Shown: positions 1 to 10,607, counted from the stretch's first letter. The stretch: DNA of 64,000 bases from Microbacterium aurum (GCF_016907815.1 NZ_JAFBCQ010000001.1:496001-560000), one strand, 5' to 3'. Translations and numbers: made by a program. The notes: generated by a model from the sequence alone, not told the origin.

Positions 1-52
1 CCCTGTGCGGTCACCGGTATCCGGCGTACCCGCACGGAAAGGACCTCCGTTC

Positions 53-913
53 ATGATCTCTCCCACCACCCGCAGACTGGCGATCACGGCCACCGTCACC
101 GTCGCGCTGCTGCTCACGGGCTGCAGCACCACCCCTGCGGAGCCCGATGCCCCCGCGGGCACCGCGGCCGGGTTCGGGCATGTGCACGGCATCGTCGACG
201 CCGGTGACAGCACCGTGCTGCTGGGCACCCACACCGGCCTGTACACGCTGGGCGAGGACGGCACCGTCACCGGCCCGGTCGGTGGCATCGACCTGGACGC
301 GATGGGACTGACCGCTACCGGTGACACCCTCTACGCGTCCGGGCACCCCGGCCCGTCCACCCCGGCGGAGCTCGGCGCCCCCAACCTCGGCATCATCCGC
401 AGCCTCGACGCCGGCGCCTCGTGGGAACCGGTCGCGTTCACCGGGGAAGAGGACTTCCACGTCCTCACCGTCACCGGCGACGGCACCCTGTACGGGATCG
501 GATCCTCCCGGCTGCTGCTGCGCACCAGCAGCGACGGCGGGCAGAGTTGGGCGGACGGTGCCGAGCTGCCCGCCGTCGACCTGGCCGCCGCGACCGACGG
601 CACCCTGTACGCCGCCACCCAGGACGGGCTGCAGCACAGCACCGACGGTGGCGCCACCTTCACCCCGGCGCCGGACGCGCCAGTGCTGTACCTGGTGGAG
701 ACCGACCCAACCGGTGGGGTGGTCGGAGTGGACACCGACGGGACGTTGCGACGCCTAGTCGGCACCGGCTGGGAGAACGTCGGCACCACCACGGGAACCG
801 TCCAAGCCCTCGGGGTCACCGGGGACGGTGCGATCGTCCTGGTCGATGACCGCGGCGTGGTCTGGATCCGCGACACCACCGCCACCGTTCTCATCCCGGC
901 GGCAACACCATGA
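53..913 (+). CDS. BNR-repeat lipoprotein, F510_1955-like
   Basis: Predicted 286-aa exported lipoprotein. The N-terminus has a short basic stretch, a hydrophobic core and the lipobox LLLTGC, with the lipidated Cys at residue 24. The mature part contains an HVHGI segment and several sialidase/BNR-type Asp-box repeats (LDAGASW, SDGGQSW, TDGGATF), as in the group annotated F510_1955 glycosylhydrolases, whose real activity is unproven. ATG 53 is chosen because a GAAAGGA ribosome site precedes it and the signal peptide starts there. It lies 58 nt upstream of the phosphoketolase, probably in the same transcript as the copper ATPase and oxidase. A surface metal-stress role is inferred from context only. 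Confidence 0.75.
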   Translation: MISPTTRRLAITATVTVALLLTGCSTTPAEPDAPAGTAAGFGHVHGIVDAGDSTVLLGTHTGLYTLGEDGTVTGPVGGIDLDAMGLTATGDTLYASGHPGPSTPAELGAPNLGIIRSLDAGASWEPVAFTGEEDFHVLTVTGDGTLYGIGSSRLLLRTSSDGGQSWADGAELPAVDLAAATDGTLYAATQDGLQHSTDGGATFTPAPDAPVLYLVETDPTGGVVGVDTDGTLRRLVGTGWENVGTTTGTVQALGVTGDGAIVLVDDRGVVWIRDTTATVLIPAATP

Positions 914-971
914 CCACCGTCATTCGCACCTGGCGCGACCCGAGCGGTCGCGGATCGGAAGGAGACCGACC

Positions 972-3434
972 ATGACCCCCACACCGGCACCCCCCGCGTG
1001 GGCGCACCGCACCACTGATGCCACCGCCGAGCAGTTGGCGGCGGTGGATGCGTGGTGGCGGGCGGCGAACTATCTGAGCATCGGGCAGATCTACCTGCAG
1101 GGTAACCCGCTGCTGCGCCACCGCCTCAGCCGGGACGACATCAAGCCGCGGCTGCTGGGGCATTGGGGCACCACCCCGGGCCTGAACTTCCTCTACGCCC
1201 ACCTGAACCGCGCCATCCGCGACCGCGACCTGAACACCCTGTACGTGACCGGGCCCGGGCACGGCGGACCCGGCATGGTCGCCAACGCCTACCTCGACGG
1301 CACCTACACCGAACGCTACCCGGGCATCGACCGCACCGAAGAGGGGCTGCGGGCGCTGTTCCGGCAGTTCTCCTTCCCGGGCGGGATCCCCTCGCACGCG
1401 TCCCCGGAAACGCCCGGGTCGATCAACGAGGGCGGGGAGCTGGGCTACTCCCTCGTGCACGCCTACGGGGCCGCGTTCGACAACCCCGACCTGCTGGTCG
1501 CCTGCGTGATCGGTGACGGGGAGGCGGAGACCGGGCCGCTGGCGACCGCGTGGCACGGCAACAAGTTCCTCAACCCCGCCCATGACGGGGTGGTGCTGCC
1601 GATCCTGCATCTGAACGGGTACAAGATCGCCAACCCGACCGTGCTGTCCCGCATCCCCGAGGAAGAGCTGGTCGCGCTGCTGCGCGGCTACGGCCATCAC
1701 CCCCACGTCGTCACGGTCGGCTTCGATGGCGAGACCCCGCAGGAGTCCCACGCGACGTTCGCGGCGGTCCTGGATGCGGTGCTGGATGAGATCGCGGACA
1801 TCAAGGCCGCCGCGGCGGCCGGGACGCTGGAGGGGCGGCCGGCGTGGCCGGCGATCGTGCTGCGCAGCCCGAAGGGGTGGACCTGCCCGAAGATCATCGA
1901 CGGTCTGCCGGTGGAGGGCACCTGGCGGGCACACCAGGTGCCGCTCGCCGAGGTCCGCGACAATCCCGAGCACCTGCGGATCCTCGAGGACTGGCTGGCG
2001 TCCTACCGCCCGCACGAGCTGTTCGACGTGACCGGCGCCCCCCGCCCGGCCACGGTCGCGATCGCCCCGGACGGGGATCGGCGGATGAGCGCGAACCCGG
2101 CCGGCAACGGCGGACAACTCACCGTCCCGCTGCGGCTCCCGGACTTCCACAAGCACGCGCAGCCGGTCGACCCGGCCGAGCGGGGTGCGGGAACCGGGGA
2201 AGCGACCCGCGTGCTGGGCGAGTGGCTGGCGGGGGTGATCCGGGACAACCCGGACAACTTCCGCATCTTCGGCCCGGACGAGACCGCCTCCAACCGGCTC
2301 GCCCCACCCGTCTACCAGGCCACCGGCAAGCAGTGGAACGCGGCCGTGGAGCCCGTCGACGAGCACCTGGCCCCGACTGGGCGGGTGATGGAGGTGCTCA
2401 GCGAGCACCAGTGCCAGGGCTGGCTCGAGGGCTACGTCCTTACCGGCCGGCATGGGCTGTTCAACTGCTACGAGGCGTTCACCCACATCGTCGACTCGAT
2501 GTTCAACCAGCACGCCAAATGGCTCGAAGCGGCCCGGGAGGTGTCGTGGCGGGACCCGATCCCAAGCTTCAACTACCTGCTCTCCAGCCACGTCTGGCGG
2601 CAGGACCACAACGGGTTCTCTCACCAGGACCCCGGGTTCATCGACCTCGCCCTGAACAAGAGCCCCGACATCGTCCGCGTCTACCTGCCGTTCGACGCGA
2701 ACACGCTGCTGTCCACCTACGACCACTGCCTGCGCTCGGCCGGGTACATCAACGTCGTCGTCGCCGGGAAGCAGCCCGCCCCGCAGTGGCTGACGATGGA
2801 CGAGGCGATCGAGCACTGCACCCGCGGGCTCGGGATCCTGCCGTGGGCGGGCACCGAAACCGAAGGCACCGAGCCGGACGTGGTGCTCGCCGCCGCCGGC
2901 GACGTCCCCACCCTCGAGACCCTCGCCGCGGCGGCGCTGCTGCGCGAGCACATCCCCGACCTGAGAGTGCGGGTGGTGAACGTGGTCGACCTGACCCGGC
3001 TGCAATCCGAGGACCAGCACCCGCACGGTCTCCCGGACCGGGAGTTCGACGCGATCTTCACTCCCGACAAGCCAGTCGTCTTCGCCTACCACGGCTACCC
3101 GTGGCTGATCCACCGGCTCACCTACAAGCGTGCCGGGCACCAGAACCTGCACGTGCACGGGTTCCAGGAGCGCGGCACCACCACGACCCCGTTCGACATG
3201 GTCATGCTCAACGACCTCGACCGTTACCAGCTCGCCATCGACGTCCTCGACCACGTCCCTGGCCTGGCCGCCCGCCAAGCCGGGCTGCGTCAGGAGCTGC
3301 AGGACGCCCGCCTGCGCGCCCGCGCCCACACCCGTCAGCACGGCACCGACATCCCCGCCGTCGCCGACTGGGAATGGCCTCACCCCGACACTGATACACC
3401 CGCCACCGACCCCGTCATCGGGAAGGAACTGTGA
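972..3434 (+). CDS. xfp: Phosphoketolase (xylulose-5-P/fructose-6-P type)
   Basis: 820-aa thiamine-diphosphate enzyme splitting xylulose 5-phosphate or fructose 6-phosphate with phosphate to acetyl-phosphate plus glyceraldehyde 3-phosphate or erythrose 4-phosphate. Family signatures are clear: [34 protein letters not shown] and the ThDP/Mg site [17 protein letters not shown]. The length is normal for the family. ATG 972 follows a GGAAGGAGA ribosome site and gives the usual N-terminus; an open frame continues upstream over the end of the preceding lipoprotein gene but lacks support. The stop overlaps the ATG of the copper ATPase (TGATG), so the two are translationally coupled. A central-metabolism enzyme inside a copper operon is unusual. 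Confidence 0.95.
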   Translation: MTPTPAPPAWAHRTTDATAEQLAAVDAWWRAANYLSIGQIYLQGNPLLRHRLSRDDIKPRLLGHWGTTPGLNFLYAHLNRAIRDRDLNTLYVTGPGHGGPGMVANAYLDGTYTERYPGIDRTEEGLRALFRQFSFPGGIPSHASPETPGSINEGGELGYSLVHAYGAAFDNPDLLVACVIGDGEAETGPLATAWHGNKFLNPAHDGVVLPILHLNGYKIANPTVLSRIPEEELVALLRGYGHHPHVVTVGFDGETPQESHATFAAVLDAVLDEIADIKAAAAAGTLEGRPAWPAIVLRSPKGWTCPKIIDGLPVEGTWRAHQVPLAEVRDNPEHLRILEDWLASYRPHELFDVTGAPRPATVAIAPDGDRRMSANPAGNGGQLTVPLRLPDFHKHAQPVDPAERGAGTGEATRVLGEWLAGVIRDNPDNFRIFGPDETASNRLAPPVYQATGKQWNAAVEPVDEHLAPTGRVMEVLSEHQCQGWLEGYVLTGRHGLFNCYEAFTHIVDSMFNQHAKWLEAAREVSWRDPIPSFNYLLSSHVWRQDHNGFSHQDPGFIDLALNKSPDIVRVYLPFDANTLLSTYDHCLRSAGYINVVVAGKQPAPQWLTMDEAIEHCTRGLGILPWAGTETEGTEPDVVLAAAGDVPTLETLAAAALLREHIPDLRVRVVNVVDLTRLQSEDQHPHGLPDREFDAIFTPDKPVVFAYHGYPWLIHRLTYKRAGHQNLHVHGFQERGTTTTPFDMVMLNDLDRYQLAIDVLDHVPGLAARQAGLRQELQDARLRARAHTRQHGTDIPAVADWEWPHPDTDTPATDPVIGKEL

Positions 3435-6055
3435 TGAACGACACCAAAACCGTGACCCTTCAAGTCAGCGGTATGCTCCGCGCGACCTCCAAGAACGTCA
3501 CCGAAGCCCACCTGAGCCGCCAACCCGGGGTGATCGCCGTGGACGCGAACCCGGTCTCGCAGACCGCGACCGTCACCTACGACCCCGACACCACCTCGGT
3601 CGCGCACCTGCAGCAGTGGGTCATCGACTGCGGGTATCACTGCGCCGGCCAGTCCGTCCCCGACCATATCTGCGACCCCGCGCACGACCCGCACGACGAG
3701 GGTGCGCACGACCACAGCGCCCACCACGGCCCCGCAGCTGAGGGCGCACAAGAACCGCACGCGAGTCACGACGCGCACGAGGGCCACACGGATGCCACGG
3801 GTCACGCCAGCCACGCGGGCCATAAGGGTCCTGCGGGCTATCACGACGACCCCGTCCACGATCACGCCGCTGGCCACGACCACACGCACGCCCCGTCGGC
3901 GACGGCGGATGACGGTGAGCATGCCGGTCACCACGTCGAGCACGCCGGTCACACCGCGGCCGCGGGTGGGCACGATCAGGGTGCAGCGTCGGGTCACAGT
4001 GCGCAGGAGATGATGGGCCACGGTGGGCATCACGGCGGGATGTCGATGGACGCGATGATCCGCGACATGCGCAACCGGTTCCTGGTCGCGCTGATCCTGT
4101 CGATCCCGATCACCCTGTGGTCTCCGATCGGGCGGGAGGTGATCGGATTCGAGGTGCCGGCACCGTTCGGGCTGCGCGATGACGTGTTCATGCTGATCCT
4201 GTCGCTGCCGGTGATCTTCTACTCGGCGTGGATCTTCTTCGACGGCGCCTACCGGGCGCTGCGCGCGAAGACCCTCGACATGATGGTGCTCGTCGCGGTC
4301 GGTGTCGGCGCTGGCTGGCTGTACTCCCTCGCGGTCACCCTCACCGGCGGCGGTGAAGTGTTCTACGAAGCCGCCACGGTGCTTGCCACATTCGTGCTGC
4401 TGGGGCATTGGGTGGAGATGCGCGCCCGCGGCGGCGCGAACGACGCCATCCGCACCCTCCTGGAGCTCGCACCCTCGCAGGCGGTCGTGATCCGTGACGG
4501 GCAGGAGGTCGAGATCCCCACCAGCGAGGTCGTCCCGGGGGATCTGATGCTGGTGCGGCCGGGGGCCAAGATCCCCACCGACGGTGTCGTGGAATCCGGA
4601 GAGTCCGAGGTGGACGAGTCGATGGTCACCGGCGAGTCCATGCCGGTGGACAAAGCGCCCGGGTCGGAGGTGATCGGAGCGACCGTGAACACCGTCGGCA
4701 CCCTCCGCGTCACAGCCACCAAAGTCGGCTCGGACACGGCGTTGGCGCAGATCGTGAAGCTCGTGCAAGAGGCGCAGAACTCCAAAGCCCCCGGGCAGCG
4801 CCTCGCCGACCGGGCAGCGTTCTGGCTCGTCCTGGTCGCCCTGATCGGCGGCACCCTCACCTTCCTGGTGTGGCTGCTCGCCGGCGCTGCAATCCCGATG
4901 GCGATCCTGTTCGCTATCACCGTCGTCGTCATCACCTGCCCCGACGCGCTCGGCCTCGCCACCCCGACGGCGATCATGGTCGGCACCGGGCTCGGCGCGA
5001 AACGGGGCGTGTTGTTCAAGAACGCCTCCGGGATCGAAACCGCCGCCCACATCGACACGGTCGTGTTCGACAAGACCGGCACCCTCACCAAGGGGGAGCC
5101 GGAGGTCACCGACTACATCCCCGTCGGCGACGACGACCTCGAGACTCTCTCCCTCGCGGTCGCGTTGGAGCGGGAATCCGAGCATCCTCTGGCGAAAGCG
5201 ATCGTGAATTACGCCGACGCCCGCGACATCCCCCGTCGCACCGCGACCGCGTTCCGAAACGTCACCGGGCAGGGCGCGATCGCCACCGTCGACGGTCGAC
5301 AGGTCGTCCTCGGCAACCCGCGCCTTCTCACCGGGGAGGGGATCGACATCAGCGGGGTGCAGGCCGCTCAGCAGGACCTGGCTGGGTCCGGCCGCACCGC
5401 GATCCTGTTCGCCGTGGACGGGCAAGTCGCCGGGATCATCGGTCTCGCCGACGCACCCCGGGACACCGCAAAGACCGCGATCGACGCTCTCCACGAGCAG
5501 GGCGTCGAGGTCGCAATGCTCACCGGGGACAACAAGCCCACCGCCGACCGGATCGCCGCTCTCCTCGGCATCGACACCGTGATCGCGGATGTGCTCCCCG
5601 AGGACAAGTCCGCGAAGGTCGCCGAGCTGCAGAAGACGGGCAAGAAGGTCGCGATGGTCGGCGACGGCGTCAACGACGCCCCCGCCCTCGCCCAGGCCGA
5701 CCTCGGCATCGCGATCGGCGCCGGCACCGACGTCGCCATCGAGACCGCCGACGTGGTCCTGATGCGCTCGGACCCGCTCGATGTTGCGATCGCACTCAAG
5801 ATCGGCAAGGGCACACTGCGAAAGATGCGGCAGAACCTGGGCTGGGCCATCGGATACAACGCCGCCGCCCTCCCCATCGCCGCTGGCGTGTTCTACCCGG
5901 CGTTCGGGATCATGCTGTCCCCGGAGATCGCCGCCCTGTCGATGTCCGGTTCCTCCGTGATCGTCGCCGTCAACGCCCTCCTCCTCAAGCGGCTCCGCCT
6001 GCCCGCCCAGGCGCCCGCTGCGACGACCATGCAGAAGGAGCCCGAACATGCCTGA
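3434..6055 (+). CDS. Copper-type P1B ATPase with His-rich N-terminus and CPD motif
   Basis: 873-aa heavy-metal efflux ATPase. Residues 1-70 form an HMA-like domain in which the usual CxxC is replaced (GMLRATSK); a Cys-containing stretch (CGYHCAGQ) follows. Residues about 75-200 are very His-rich and probably bind metal. The P-type core is complete: [15 protein letters not shown] (phosphorylated Asp about 546), SEHPLAKA and [16 protein letters not shown]. The ion-site motif of membrane segment 6 reads [11 protein letters not shown] (residues about 501-511), not CPC or CPH. The final membrane segments carry [15 protein letters not shown] and [16 protein letters not shown], as in Cu ATPases. Copper export is the best call from family features and the adjacent multicopper oxidase. 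A GTG at 3431 is an alternative start. Confidence 0.92.
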   Translation: MNDTKTVTLQVSGMLRATSKNVTEAHLSRQPGVIAVDANPVSQTATVTYDPDTTSVAHLQQWVIDCGYHCAGQSVPDHICDPAHDPHDEGAHDHSAHHGPAAEGAQEPHASHDAHEGHTDATGHASHAGHKGPAGYHDDPVHDHAAGHDHTHAPSATADDGEHAGHHVEHAGHTAAAGGHDQGAASGHSAQEMMGHGGHHGGMSMDAMIRDMRNRFLVALILSIPITLWSPIGREVIGFEVPAPFGLRDDVFMLILSLPVIFYSAWIFFDGAYRALRAKTLDMMVLVAVGVGAGWLYSLAVTLTGGGEVFYEAATVLATFVLLGHWVEMRARGGANDAIRTLLELAPSQAVVIRDGQEVEIPTSEVVPGDLMLVRPGAKIPTDGVVESGESEVDESMVTGESMPVDKAPGSEVIGATVNTVGTLRVTATKVGSDTALAQIVKLVQEAQNSKAPGQRLADRAAFWLVLVALIGGTLTFLVWLLAGAAIPMAILFAITVVVITCPDALGLATPTAIMVGTGLGAKRGVLFKNASGIETAAHIDTVVFDKTGTLTKGEPEVTDYIPVGDDDLETLSLAVALERESEHPLAKAIVNYADARDIPRRTATAFRNVTGQGAIATVDGRQVVLGNPRLLTGEGIDISGVQAAQQDLAGSGRTAILFAVDGQVAGIIGLADAPRDTAKTAIDALHEQGVEVAMLTGDNKPTADRIAALLGIDTVIADVLPEDKSAKVAELQKTGKKVAMVGDGVNDAPALAQADLGIAIGAGTDVAIETADVVLMRSDPLDVAIALKIGKGTLRKMRQNLGWAIGYNAAALPIAAGVFYPAFGIMLSPEIAALSMSGSSVIVAVNALLLKRLRLPAQAPAATTMQKEPEHA

Positions 6056-7574
6056 CCGTCCGCTCTCTCCCACACCGTCCTCCCCGATGCTGCTGACCCG
6101 ACGAGGTGTGCTCGGACTCGGACTGGGCGCCGTCGCGGCAGCCGTGCTCGCCTCCTGCACCCCCGCGCCGCAATGGGTGACACCCACCGGCGCAGCGGTG
6201 TCCGGCACGGAGAAGAACCGCGGCGGCACCGGCCGAGTCACCACCGTCGACCTCACCGCCCCCACCACGCTCGACCTGGCCGGTACCGCCGCCGCCACCT
6301 GGGCGTTCGGAGGTATCCCCGCCCCGGTAATCCGGCTCACCGCAGGCGACACGCTGAAAGCGACCGTCCGCAACCAGCTCGACGCGGACACCTCCGTGCA
6401 CTGGCACGGACTCGCCCTCCGCAACGACATGGATGGGGTCCCTCCGGTAACCCAAGCCCCCATCGCCCCGGGCGGACAGTTCGCATACGAGTTCGTCACC
6501 CCGCATCCGGGCACCTACTGGTTCCACCCCCACGTCGGCCCGCAACTGGACCACGGCCTCTACGGTGCGCTCATCATCGACGACCCGGACGAGAAGGTGA
6601 CGTGGGACGACGAGTGGGTGCTGATCCTCGACGACTGGCTCGACGGCGTCACCGCCACCCCGGACCAGGTCCTCACCGACCTCTCGAAGGGCATGGGAGA
6701 CATGGGCGGGATGGGCGACATGTTCATGCGGATGGGGAACCTGCTGATGGGCGCCACCTCCGACCTGCTCGGCGGCGACGCCGGCGACGTCTACTACCCG
6801 CACTACCTCATCAACGGCAAACCCAAAGCCGACCCCGCCCAATTCACCGGCACTCCTGGTGCCCGGGTGCGGATCCGTGTCATCAACGCCGGCAGCGACA
6901 CCGCGTTCCGGTTCGCGATCGGCGGCCACACCCTGACGATCACCCACACCGACGGGTTCCCGGTGGATCCTGTCGAGGTCGACAGTGTCCTGATCGGGAT
7001 GGGCGAACGCTACGACCTGCAGGTCACCCTGGACGATGGGGTGTTCCCTGTCGTCGCCGACGCGGAAGGCAAGCAGGATCGCGCGTTCGCGCTCGTTCGC
7101 ACCGCCGCTGGCACGGCTCCGGCCAGCGACGTCCCCGTCGCCGAGCTCGGCACCGGCAGGGTCGGCACCGCTGCCGGACTGAGCGCGACCGCCTCCGTCA
7201 CCCTGCACCAGGCATCCCCCGACCGGGTCGTGCACCTCGCGCTGACCGGGGGGATGGAGGCGTACGACTGGGGGATCAATGGGCGCCGGTTCGACATGAA
7301 CGACCCGTTGCGGGACGCGCACGCGGTCAGTATGGGGGAGCGGGTGCAGTTGCGGATCCGCAATGACACCGAGATGTGGCATCCGTTCCACCTGCACGGC
7401 CACACCTACCAGCACGCGAACGGCGGCCCCCGGAAGGACACCTCCATCATCCTCCCGGGCCAGACCCTGACAGTCGACTTCGACGCCGACAACCCCGGCC
7501 AGTGGGTCGCGCACTGCCATAACATCTACCACGCCGAGACCGGCATGACCACGGTGCTCGGATACCAGTCATGA
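6048..7574 (+). CDS. Multicopper oxidase, Tat-exported
   Basis: 508-aa laccase-like oxidase, CueO/CopA type, expected to oxidise Cu(I) or other substrates outside the membrane. A Tat-type signal ([11 protein letters not shown]) ends in LASC, so it may be a lipoprotein. All four copper motifs are present: HWHG (about residue 118), HPHVG (about 159), HPFHLHGHT (about 444-452) and [12 protein letters not shown] (about 489-500). A Met-rich loop ([19 protein letters not shown]) around residues 220-240 is typical of cuprous oxidases. The start overlaps the ATPase gene by 8 nt, so copper export and oxidation are coupled. Confidence 0.93.
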   Translation: MPDRPLSPTPSSPMLLTRRGVLGLGLGAVAAAVLASCTPAPQWVTPTGAAVSGTEKNRGGTGRVTTVDLTAPTTLDLAGTAAATWAFGGIPAPVIRLTAGDTLKATVRNQLDADTSVHWHGLALRNDMDGVPPVTQAPIAPGGQFAYEFVTPHPGTYWFHPHVGPQLDHGLYGALIIDDPDEKVTWDDEWVLILDDWLDGVTATPDQVLTDLSKGMGDMGGMGDMFMRMGNLLMGATSDLLGGDAGDVYYPHYLINGKPKADPAQFTGTPGARVRIRVINAGSDTAFRFAIGGHTLTITHTDGFPVDPVEVDSVLIGMGERYDLQVTLDDGVFPVVADAEGKQDRAFALVRTAAGTAPASDVPVAELGTGRVGTAAGLSATASVTLHQASPDRVVHLALTGGMEAYDWGINGRRFDMNDPLRDAHAVSMGERVQLRIRNDTEMWHPFHLHGHTYQHANGGPRKDTSIILPGQTLTVDFDADNPGQWVAHCHNIYHAETGMTTVLGYQS

Positions 7575-7655
7575 ACCGCGCGTTCATCCCCAGCACGGGA
7601 GGATGATCGCGCGGGCGATCGGACGGCGGCGGCGGACGTCAAGTCTAAGTGGACT

Positions 7656-7904
7656 TCCTACTCTTATGTAGGGATCTGCCATTTCGCGCGGAATCCTGCT
7701 GACGAAACTGCTGCCAATTAGCGTGGAATCCCCGAGTTCTCCGCCACCTTGACCGGGAACCTACACCCCTTGTAGGTTCTCGGCGAAGATGGCGGATTCT
7801 TAGATGAAGTGGCGGACAAGTGGCGGATCCGAAAGATTGGTGAGAACGATGCGTGTAAGTGCCGTGTCGGTTCCTATCCGAAATGACAGATTCCGCGGGT
7901 AGTT
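7656..7904. repeat. Att-like repeat block, left copy
   Basis: This occupies the 420-bp gap between the oxidase and the Acr3-like gene, which otherwise holds nothing recognisable. It contains CCTAC-N6-GTAGG (7657-7672) and a perfect inverted repeat GAACCTACA-N5-TGTAGGTTC (7757-7779). Three direct repeats of TGGCGGA follow at 7790, 7810 and 7821, and then GGTTCCTATCCGAAATGACA (7869-7888). Positions 7668-7785 align with 32693-32812 across the same landmarks (CGGAATCCTG, CGTGGAATC, GGGAACCTACA). Core arms plus nearby direct repeats resemble a tyrosine-recombinase attachment site, but no recombinase is encoded in the window. Confidence 0.55.
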
Positions 7905-7994
7905 GGCATGCACCTAGCAGTCCTGCCATTGGCTGGGGGTGAAGGGTTACTCGCTCACTCGATTAGGGGCGAACCGGCTACATTCGACAGGCTT

Positions 7995-8984
7995 GTGCTC
8001 GTGTGCACAGCTGTGGAGTGGTGGGAGCGGCATCAGGTAGTGCTCTACCTCGCAGCGATCGCCGTGGGTGCGGTGGTCGGTCTACTCGTGCCGGCGGTGG
8101 CGGATCCGCTCGAGTCGGCGATCAATCCCGTGCTCGGGTTGTTGCTGTACGCGACGTTCCTGGGGGTGCCGTTCACGGCGATCGGCCGGGCCTTCACGGA
8201 TTGGCGGTTCCTGGGCGTCGTGCTCGTCCTGAACTTCGTCGTCGTGCCGGTGGTCGTGTTCGGGTTGAGTCGCGCCGTGGCGGCTGATCAGGCGGTGCTC
8301 GTTGGGGTGTTGTTCGTGCTGCTGACGCCGTGTGTGGATTACGTGATTGTGTTCACTGGCCTGGCTGGCGGTGCACGTGCGCGGCTGCTTGCTGCCACGC
8401 CCCTGCTGATGCTTCTGCAGATCGTGTTGCTGCCGGTGTACCTGTGGCTGATGGCCGGCGCCGAGGTGGTGGGTGCGTTCGACCCGCATCCGTTCGTGGA
8501 GGCATTTCTGTTGTTGATCGTGCTGCCGCTCGTTCTCGCCGCCGCCACGCAGCTGCTGGCGAAACGGTTCCGTGCCGGCCGCGCGATCGAGGGCGTGGTG
8601 CTGGCGGCAATGGTGCCGCTGATGATGCTGACTCTCGCCGTGGTGATCGGCTCGCAGGTCTTCGGCGTGAGCAGCGCTCTCGGCCAGCTGCTAATCGCGG
8701 TTCCCGTGTTCGTCGTGTTCTTCCTAATCGTGGCACCACTCGGTGCGCTCCTCGGGAGCGCGGCACGCTTGGATGTTCCCAGCCGCCGGGCGGCCACGTT
8801 CAGCGGGGTCACCCGCAACTCGCTGGTCGTGCTCCCGCTCGCTCTCGCGCTGCCGGCATCTTTCGCTCTGACGCCGTTGGTTGTAGTGACTCAGACCTTG
8901 GTGGAGCTCGTCGCAATGGTGGTCATGGTCGCCGGGGTACCGCGACTCATCCGCCCTCGCATTAGTACAGCGGAGAATGTATAG
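7995..8984 (+). CDS. Acr3-like arsenic resistance permease (BASS superfamily)
   Basis: 329-aa polytopic membrane protein with about ten hydrophobic segments. It matches the bile-acid/arsenite permease superfamily, with the segment TPCVDYVIVFTGLAGGARAR in the position of the conserved Cys-containing substrate motif of Acr3 carriers. It would export arsenite or antimonite, although the substrate is inferred from family only. The start is uncertain: GTG 7995, GTG 8001 and an upstream ATG at 7908 are all in frame, and the shortest gives the normal N-terminus before the first membrane segment. It ends 7 nt before the start of the metal sensor gene, and its 3' end carries that gene's promoter. Confidence 0.75.
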   Translation: MLVCTAVEWWERHQVVLYLAAIAVGAVVGLLVPAVADPLESAINPVLGLLLYATFLGVPFTAIGRAFTDWRFLGVVLVLNFVVVPVVVFGLSRAVAADQAVLVGVLFVLLTPCVDYVIVFTGLAGGARARLLAATPLLMLLQIVLLPVYLWLMAGAEVVGAFDPHPFVEAFLLLIVLPLVLAAATQLLAKRFRAGRAIEGVVLAAMVPLMMLTLAVVIGSQVFGVSSALGQLLIAVPVFVVFFLIVAPLGALLGSAARLDVPSRRAATFSGVTRNSLVVLPLALALPASFALTPLVVVTQTLVELVAMVVMVAGVPRLIRPRISTAENV

Positions 8985-9000
8985 TCAGCCTGTGCTGACT
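8980..9000 (+). promoter_or_regulatory. Leaderless promoter and palindromic operator of the CmtR-like gene
   Basis: TATAGT (8980-8985) fits a -10 box six bases before GTG 8992. A perfect inverted repeat AGTCAGC-CTGT-GCTGACT (8983-9000) overlaps both the -10 box and the start codon. This is the expected layout for autorepression by the metal sensor encoded here. Binding is inferred. Confidence 0.6.
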
Positions 9001-9327
9001 CTTACTTCTCGCCTCGATGTGATGAACCGGCTGGGTCGGGCGATGGCCGACCCGACCCGTTCCCGGATCCTCCTCACACTGCTGGACGCTCCCGGCTACC
9101 CGGCTGAGCTGGCACGAGATCTCGAGCTGACCCGCACGAACGTCTCGAATCATCTGACGTGCCTGCGGGGCTGCGGGTTGATCGTCGCCACACCGGAAGG
9201 TCGGCGCACCCGGTATGAGATCGCCGACCCGCATCTGACCCAGGGGTTGCGACAGCTGCTCGAGGCGGTCGTCGCCGTCGACGAGGGCGCCCCGTGCATG
9301 GACGATCAGTGCGAGTGCTGCGCATGA
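8992..9327 (+). CDS. cmtR: CmtR-type ArsR/SmtB metal sensor
   Basis: 111-aa winged-helix repressor. Read from GTG 8992 it aligns end to end with mycobacterial CmtR, including LGRAMADPTRSRIL, the recognition helix TRTNVSNHLTCLRGCG and the wing EGRRTRYEIAD. Cysteines fall at residues 57, 61 and 102, exactly the Cd/Pb ligand positions of CmtR; that agreement decides the start over ATG 8977. The tail adds three more Cys (DDQCECCA). It should release its operator on binding Cd(II) or Pb(II) and control the ATPase at 10608, as CmtR controls CmtA. An IS insertion now lies between sensor and ATPase and may affect read-through. Confidence 0.88.
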   Translation: MLTLTSRLDVMNRLGRAMADPTRSRILLTLLDAPGYPAELARDLELTRTNVSNHLTCLRGCGLIVATPEGRRTRYEIADPHLTQGLRQLLEAVVAVDEGAPCMDDQCECCA

Positions 9328-9392
9328 GCCTCATCGACCGTGACCTGCTGCCGGTGGCCTGCACGCTGACGCCCGGCGCTGGTGCTGCACAG

Positions 9393-9914
9393 CTAGGCCG
9401 TGTTGATCAAGTCTGATTTGATCCAGATGAGCGTCGCGGCGAGGCTGACGGCGGCTCGGTAGCTGCGGAGGAGCTTGTCGGAGCGCATCGCGATGCCGCG
9501 CCACTGCTTGAGCCGGTTGAAGCAGCGCTCGACGACGTTGCGGCCCTTGTAGCGTTCCTTCTGCTGTTCGCCGAAGTCGATCGGCCGGCCCGGCTTCTTG
9601 CGGCGGTGCGCGACCTGGTCATCACGCTCCGGGATGGTCGCCGCGATACCGCGGTCGCGGAGCCAAGCACGGTTCGCCTTCGACGGGTACCCCTTGTCGG
9701 CGAGCACCCGGTCCGGGCGGGTCCGTGGCCTGCCCTTCCCGTCGCGGGGGACGCGGATGTCCTCGAGTACTGCGGTCATCATCGTGGTGTCGTTGATGTT
9801 CCCGCCGGTGATCATCATCCCCAGCGGCCGGCCGCGACCGTCGCAGACCAGGTGCAGCTTGGTCGTCAGCCCGCCACGGGAGCGTCCGATCCCGTGATCA
9901 GGCGGCTCGAACCA
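9393..9914 (-). CDS. IS5-family transposase, downstream frame (orfB)
   Basis: Catalytic C-terminal part. It reads WFEPPDHGIGRSRGGLTTK, then LADKGYPSKANRAWL with the second Asp, and ERCFNRLKQWRGIAMRSDKL with the catalytic Glu in the DDE signature. There is no good independent start before the conserved region (the first ATG is at 9818), so expression probably needs a frameshift from orfA. The upper boundary is set where the conserved sequence begins; the stop lies at the outer edge of the element, at the target site. Confidence 0.8.
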   Translation of the reverse strand, partial: WFEPPDHGIGRSRGGLTTKLHLVCDGRGRPLGMMITGGNINDTTMMTAVLEDIRVPRDGKGRPRTRPDRVLADKGYPSKANRAWLRDRGIAATIPERDDQVAHRRKKPGRPIDFGEQQKERYKGRNVVERCFNRLKQWRGIAMRSDKLLRSYRAAVSLAATLIWIKSDLINTA

Positions 9915-10335
9915 CGGATTCTTGTGATTCGGCAGAGCCCCCTGTGTCCCGCTTCAGGGTCGCGCCGTGCTGATGCACACGAGCGATCGTGGAGTCGATC
10001 GAGACGACCCAGTCGATCTTCCCCGCGGCGTCGGCCCGCTTCTGCACCTCGGCCAGCAGCTTCTCCCAGGTGCCGTCCACGGCCCAACGGTTGAACCGCT
10101 TGTAGATCGAGTTCCACTTCCCGAACCGGTCCGGCACATCCCGCCACGGAGCCCCGGTGCGGTACTTCCACGCCATCCCCTCGACAGCCAACCGATGATC
10201 CGCCCACGGCCTCGACCTCCCGGACGCCGTCGGCATCAACGGCTCCATCACGGCCCACACCTCGTCAGAGATCTCCTGTCGCGTCACCGCTTAAGACTCA
10301 CCCAGCCGGGAGCGAAACCTCTTGATCAACACGGC
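9397..10335 (-). mobile_element. IS5-family insertion sequence (939 bp)
   Basis: Perfect 15-bp terminal inverted repeats (GCCGTGTTGATCAAG at 9397-9411 and its complement at 10321-10335) are flanked by a duplicated CTAG target (9393-9396 and 10336-10339), matching the YTAR target preference of IS5 elements. Two overlapping transposase frames on the minus strand fill it. Intact ends and target duplication indicate a recent insertion. Confidence 0.92.
9898..10287 (-). CDS. IS5-family transposase, upstream frame (orfA)
   Basis: 129-aa N-terminal part of a two-frame transposase: helix-turn-helix-type start (EISDEVWAVMEPLMP), the conserved KYRTGAPWRDVP and the first catalytic Asp in SIDSTIARVHQHG. 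The frame ends at TGA 9898-9900 shortly after that motif. The rest of the catalytic domain lies in the +1 frame, as in IS427-type elements where frameshifting yields the full enzyme. Confidence 0.88.
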   Translation of the reverse strand: MTRQEISDEVWAVMEPLMPTASGRSRPWADHRLAVEGMAWKYRTGAPWRDVPDRFGKWNSIYKRFNRWAVDGTWEKLLAEVQKRADAAGKIDWVVSIDSTIARVHQHGATLKRDTGGSAESQESVVRAA

Positions 10336-10607
10336 CTAGCCGCGTGGCAGGAATTCAACGACGACTACCTCCTCGACATCGACAGGACGGCCGCCCAGAT
10401 CACCGTCCACTACCCAAAGATCGACGACGCGACCGCCCGGCTGACGGAGCTGGTCCGCACCGAGCAGTCCTGCTGCGCGTTCGCGACTTGGGCGATCGAC
10501 ACGACCCACCCCGACCTGCCCCTTTCCGTTACCGGCACCGATGACGCACTGGCCGCGCTCACGTTCCTAGAGCAGACGCCCGCCCCCGCAACGAAGGAGA
10601 GCGTGCA

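Noticed and set aside
3640..4030. His-rich stretch as a separate small metal-binding gene in another frame
   Set aside because: It is continuous with the ATPase reading frame; the alternative frame is Arg/Thr-rich noise without a ribosome site.
891..7532. Very long open frames on the minus strand opposite the phosphoketolase, copper ATPase and oxidase genes
   Set aside because: They are antisense to genes with full sets of catalytic motifs, have low-complexity Gly/Arg/Val/Asp composition and no recognisable domains. Such mirror frames are expected in GC-rich DNA.
7600..7625. GATCGC-GCGG-GCGATC hairpin as terminator after the oxidase gene
   Set aside because: The stem is only six base pairs, too weak to separate from chance in GC-rich sequence.
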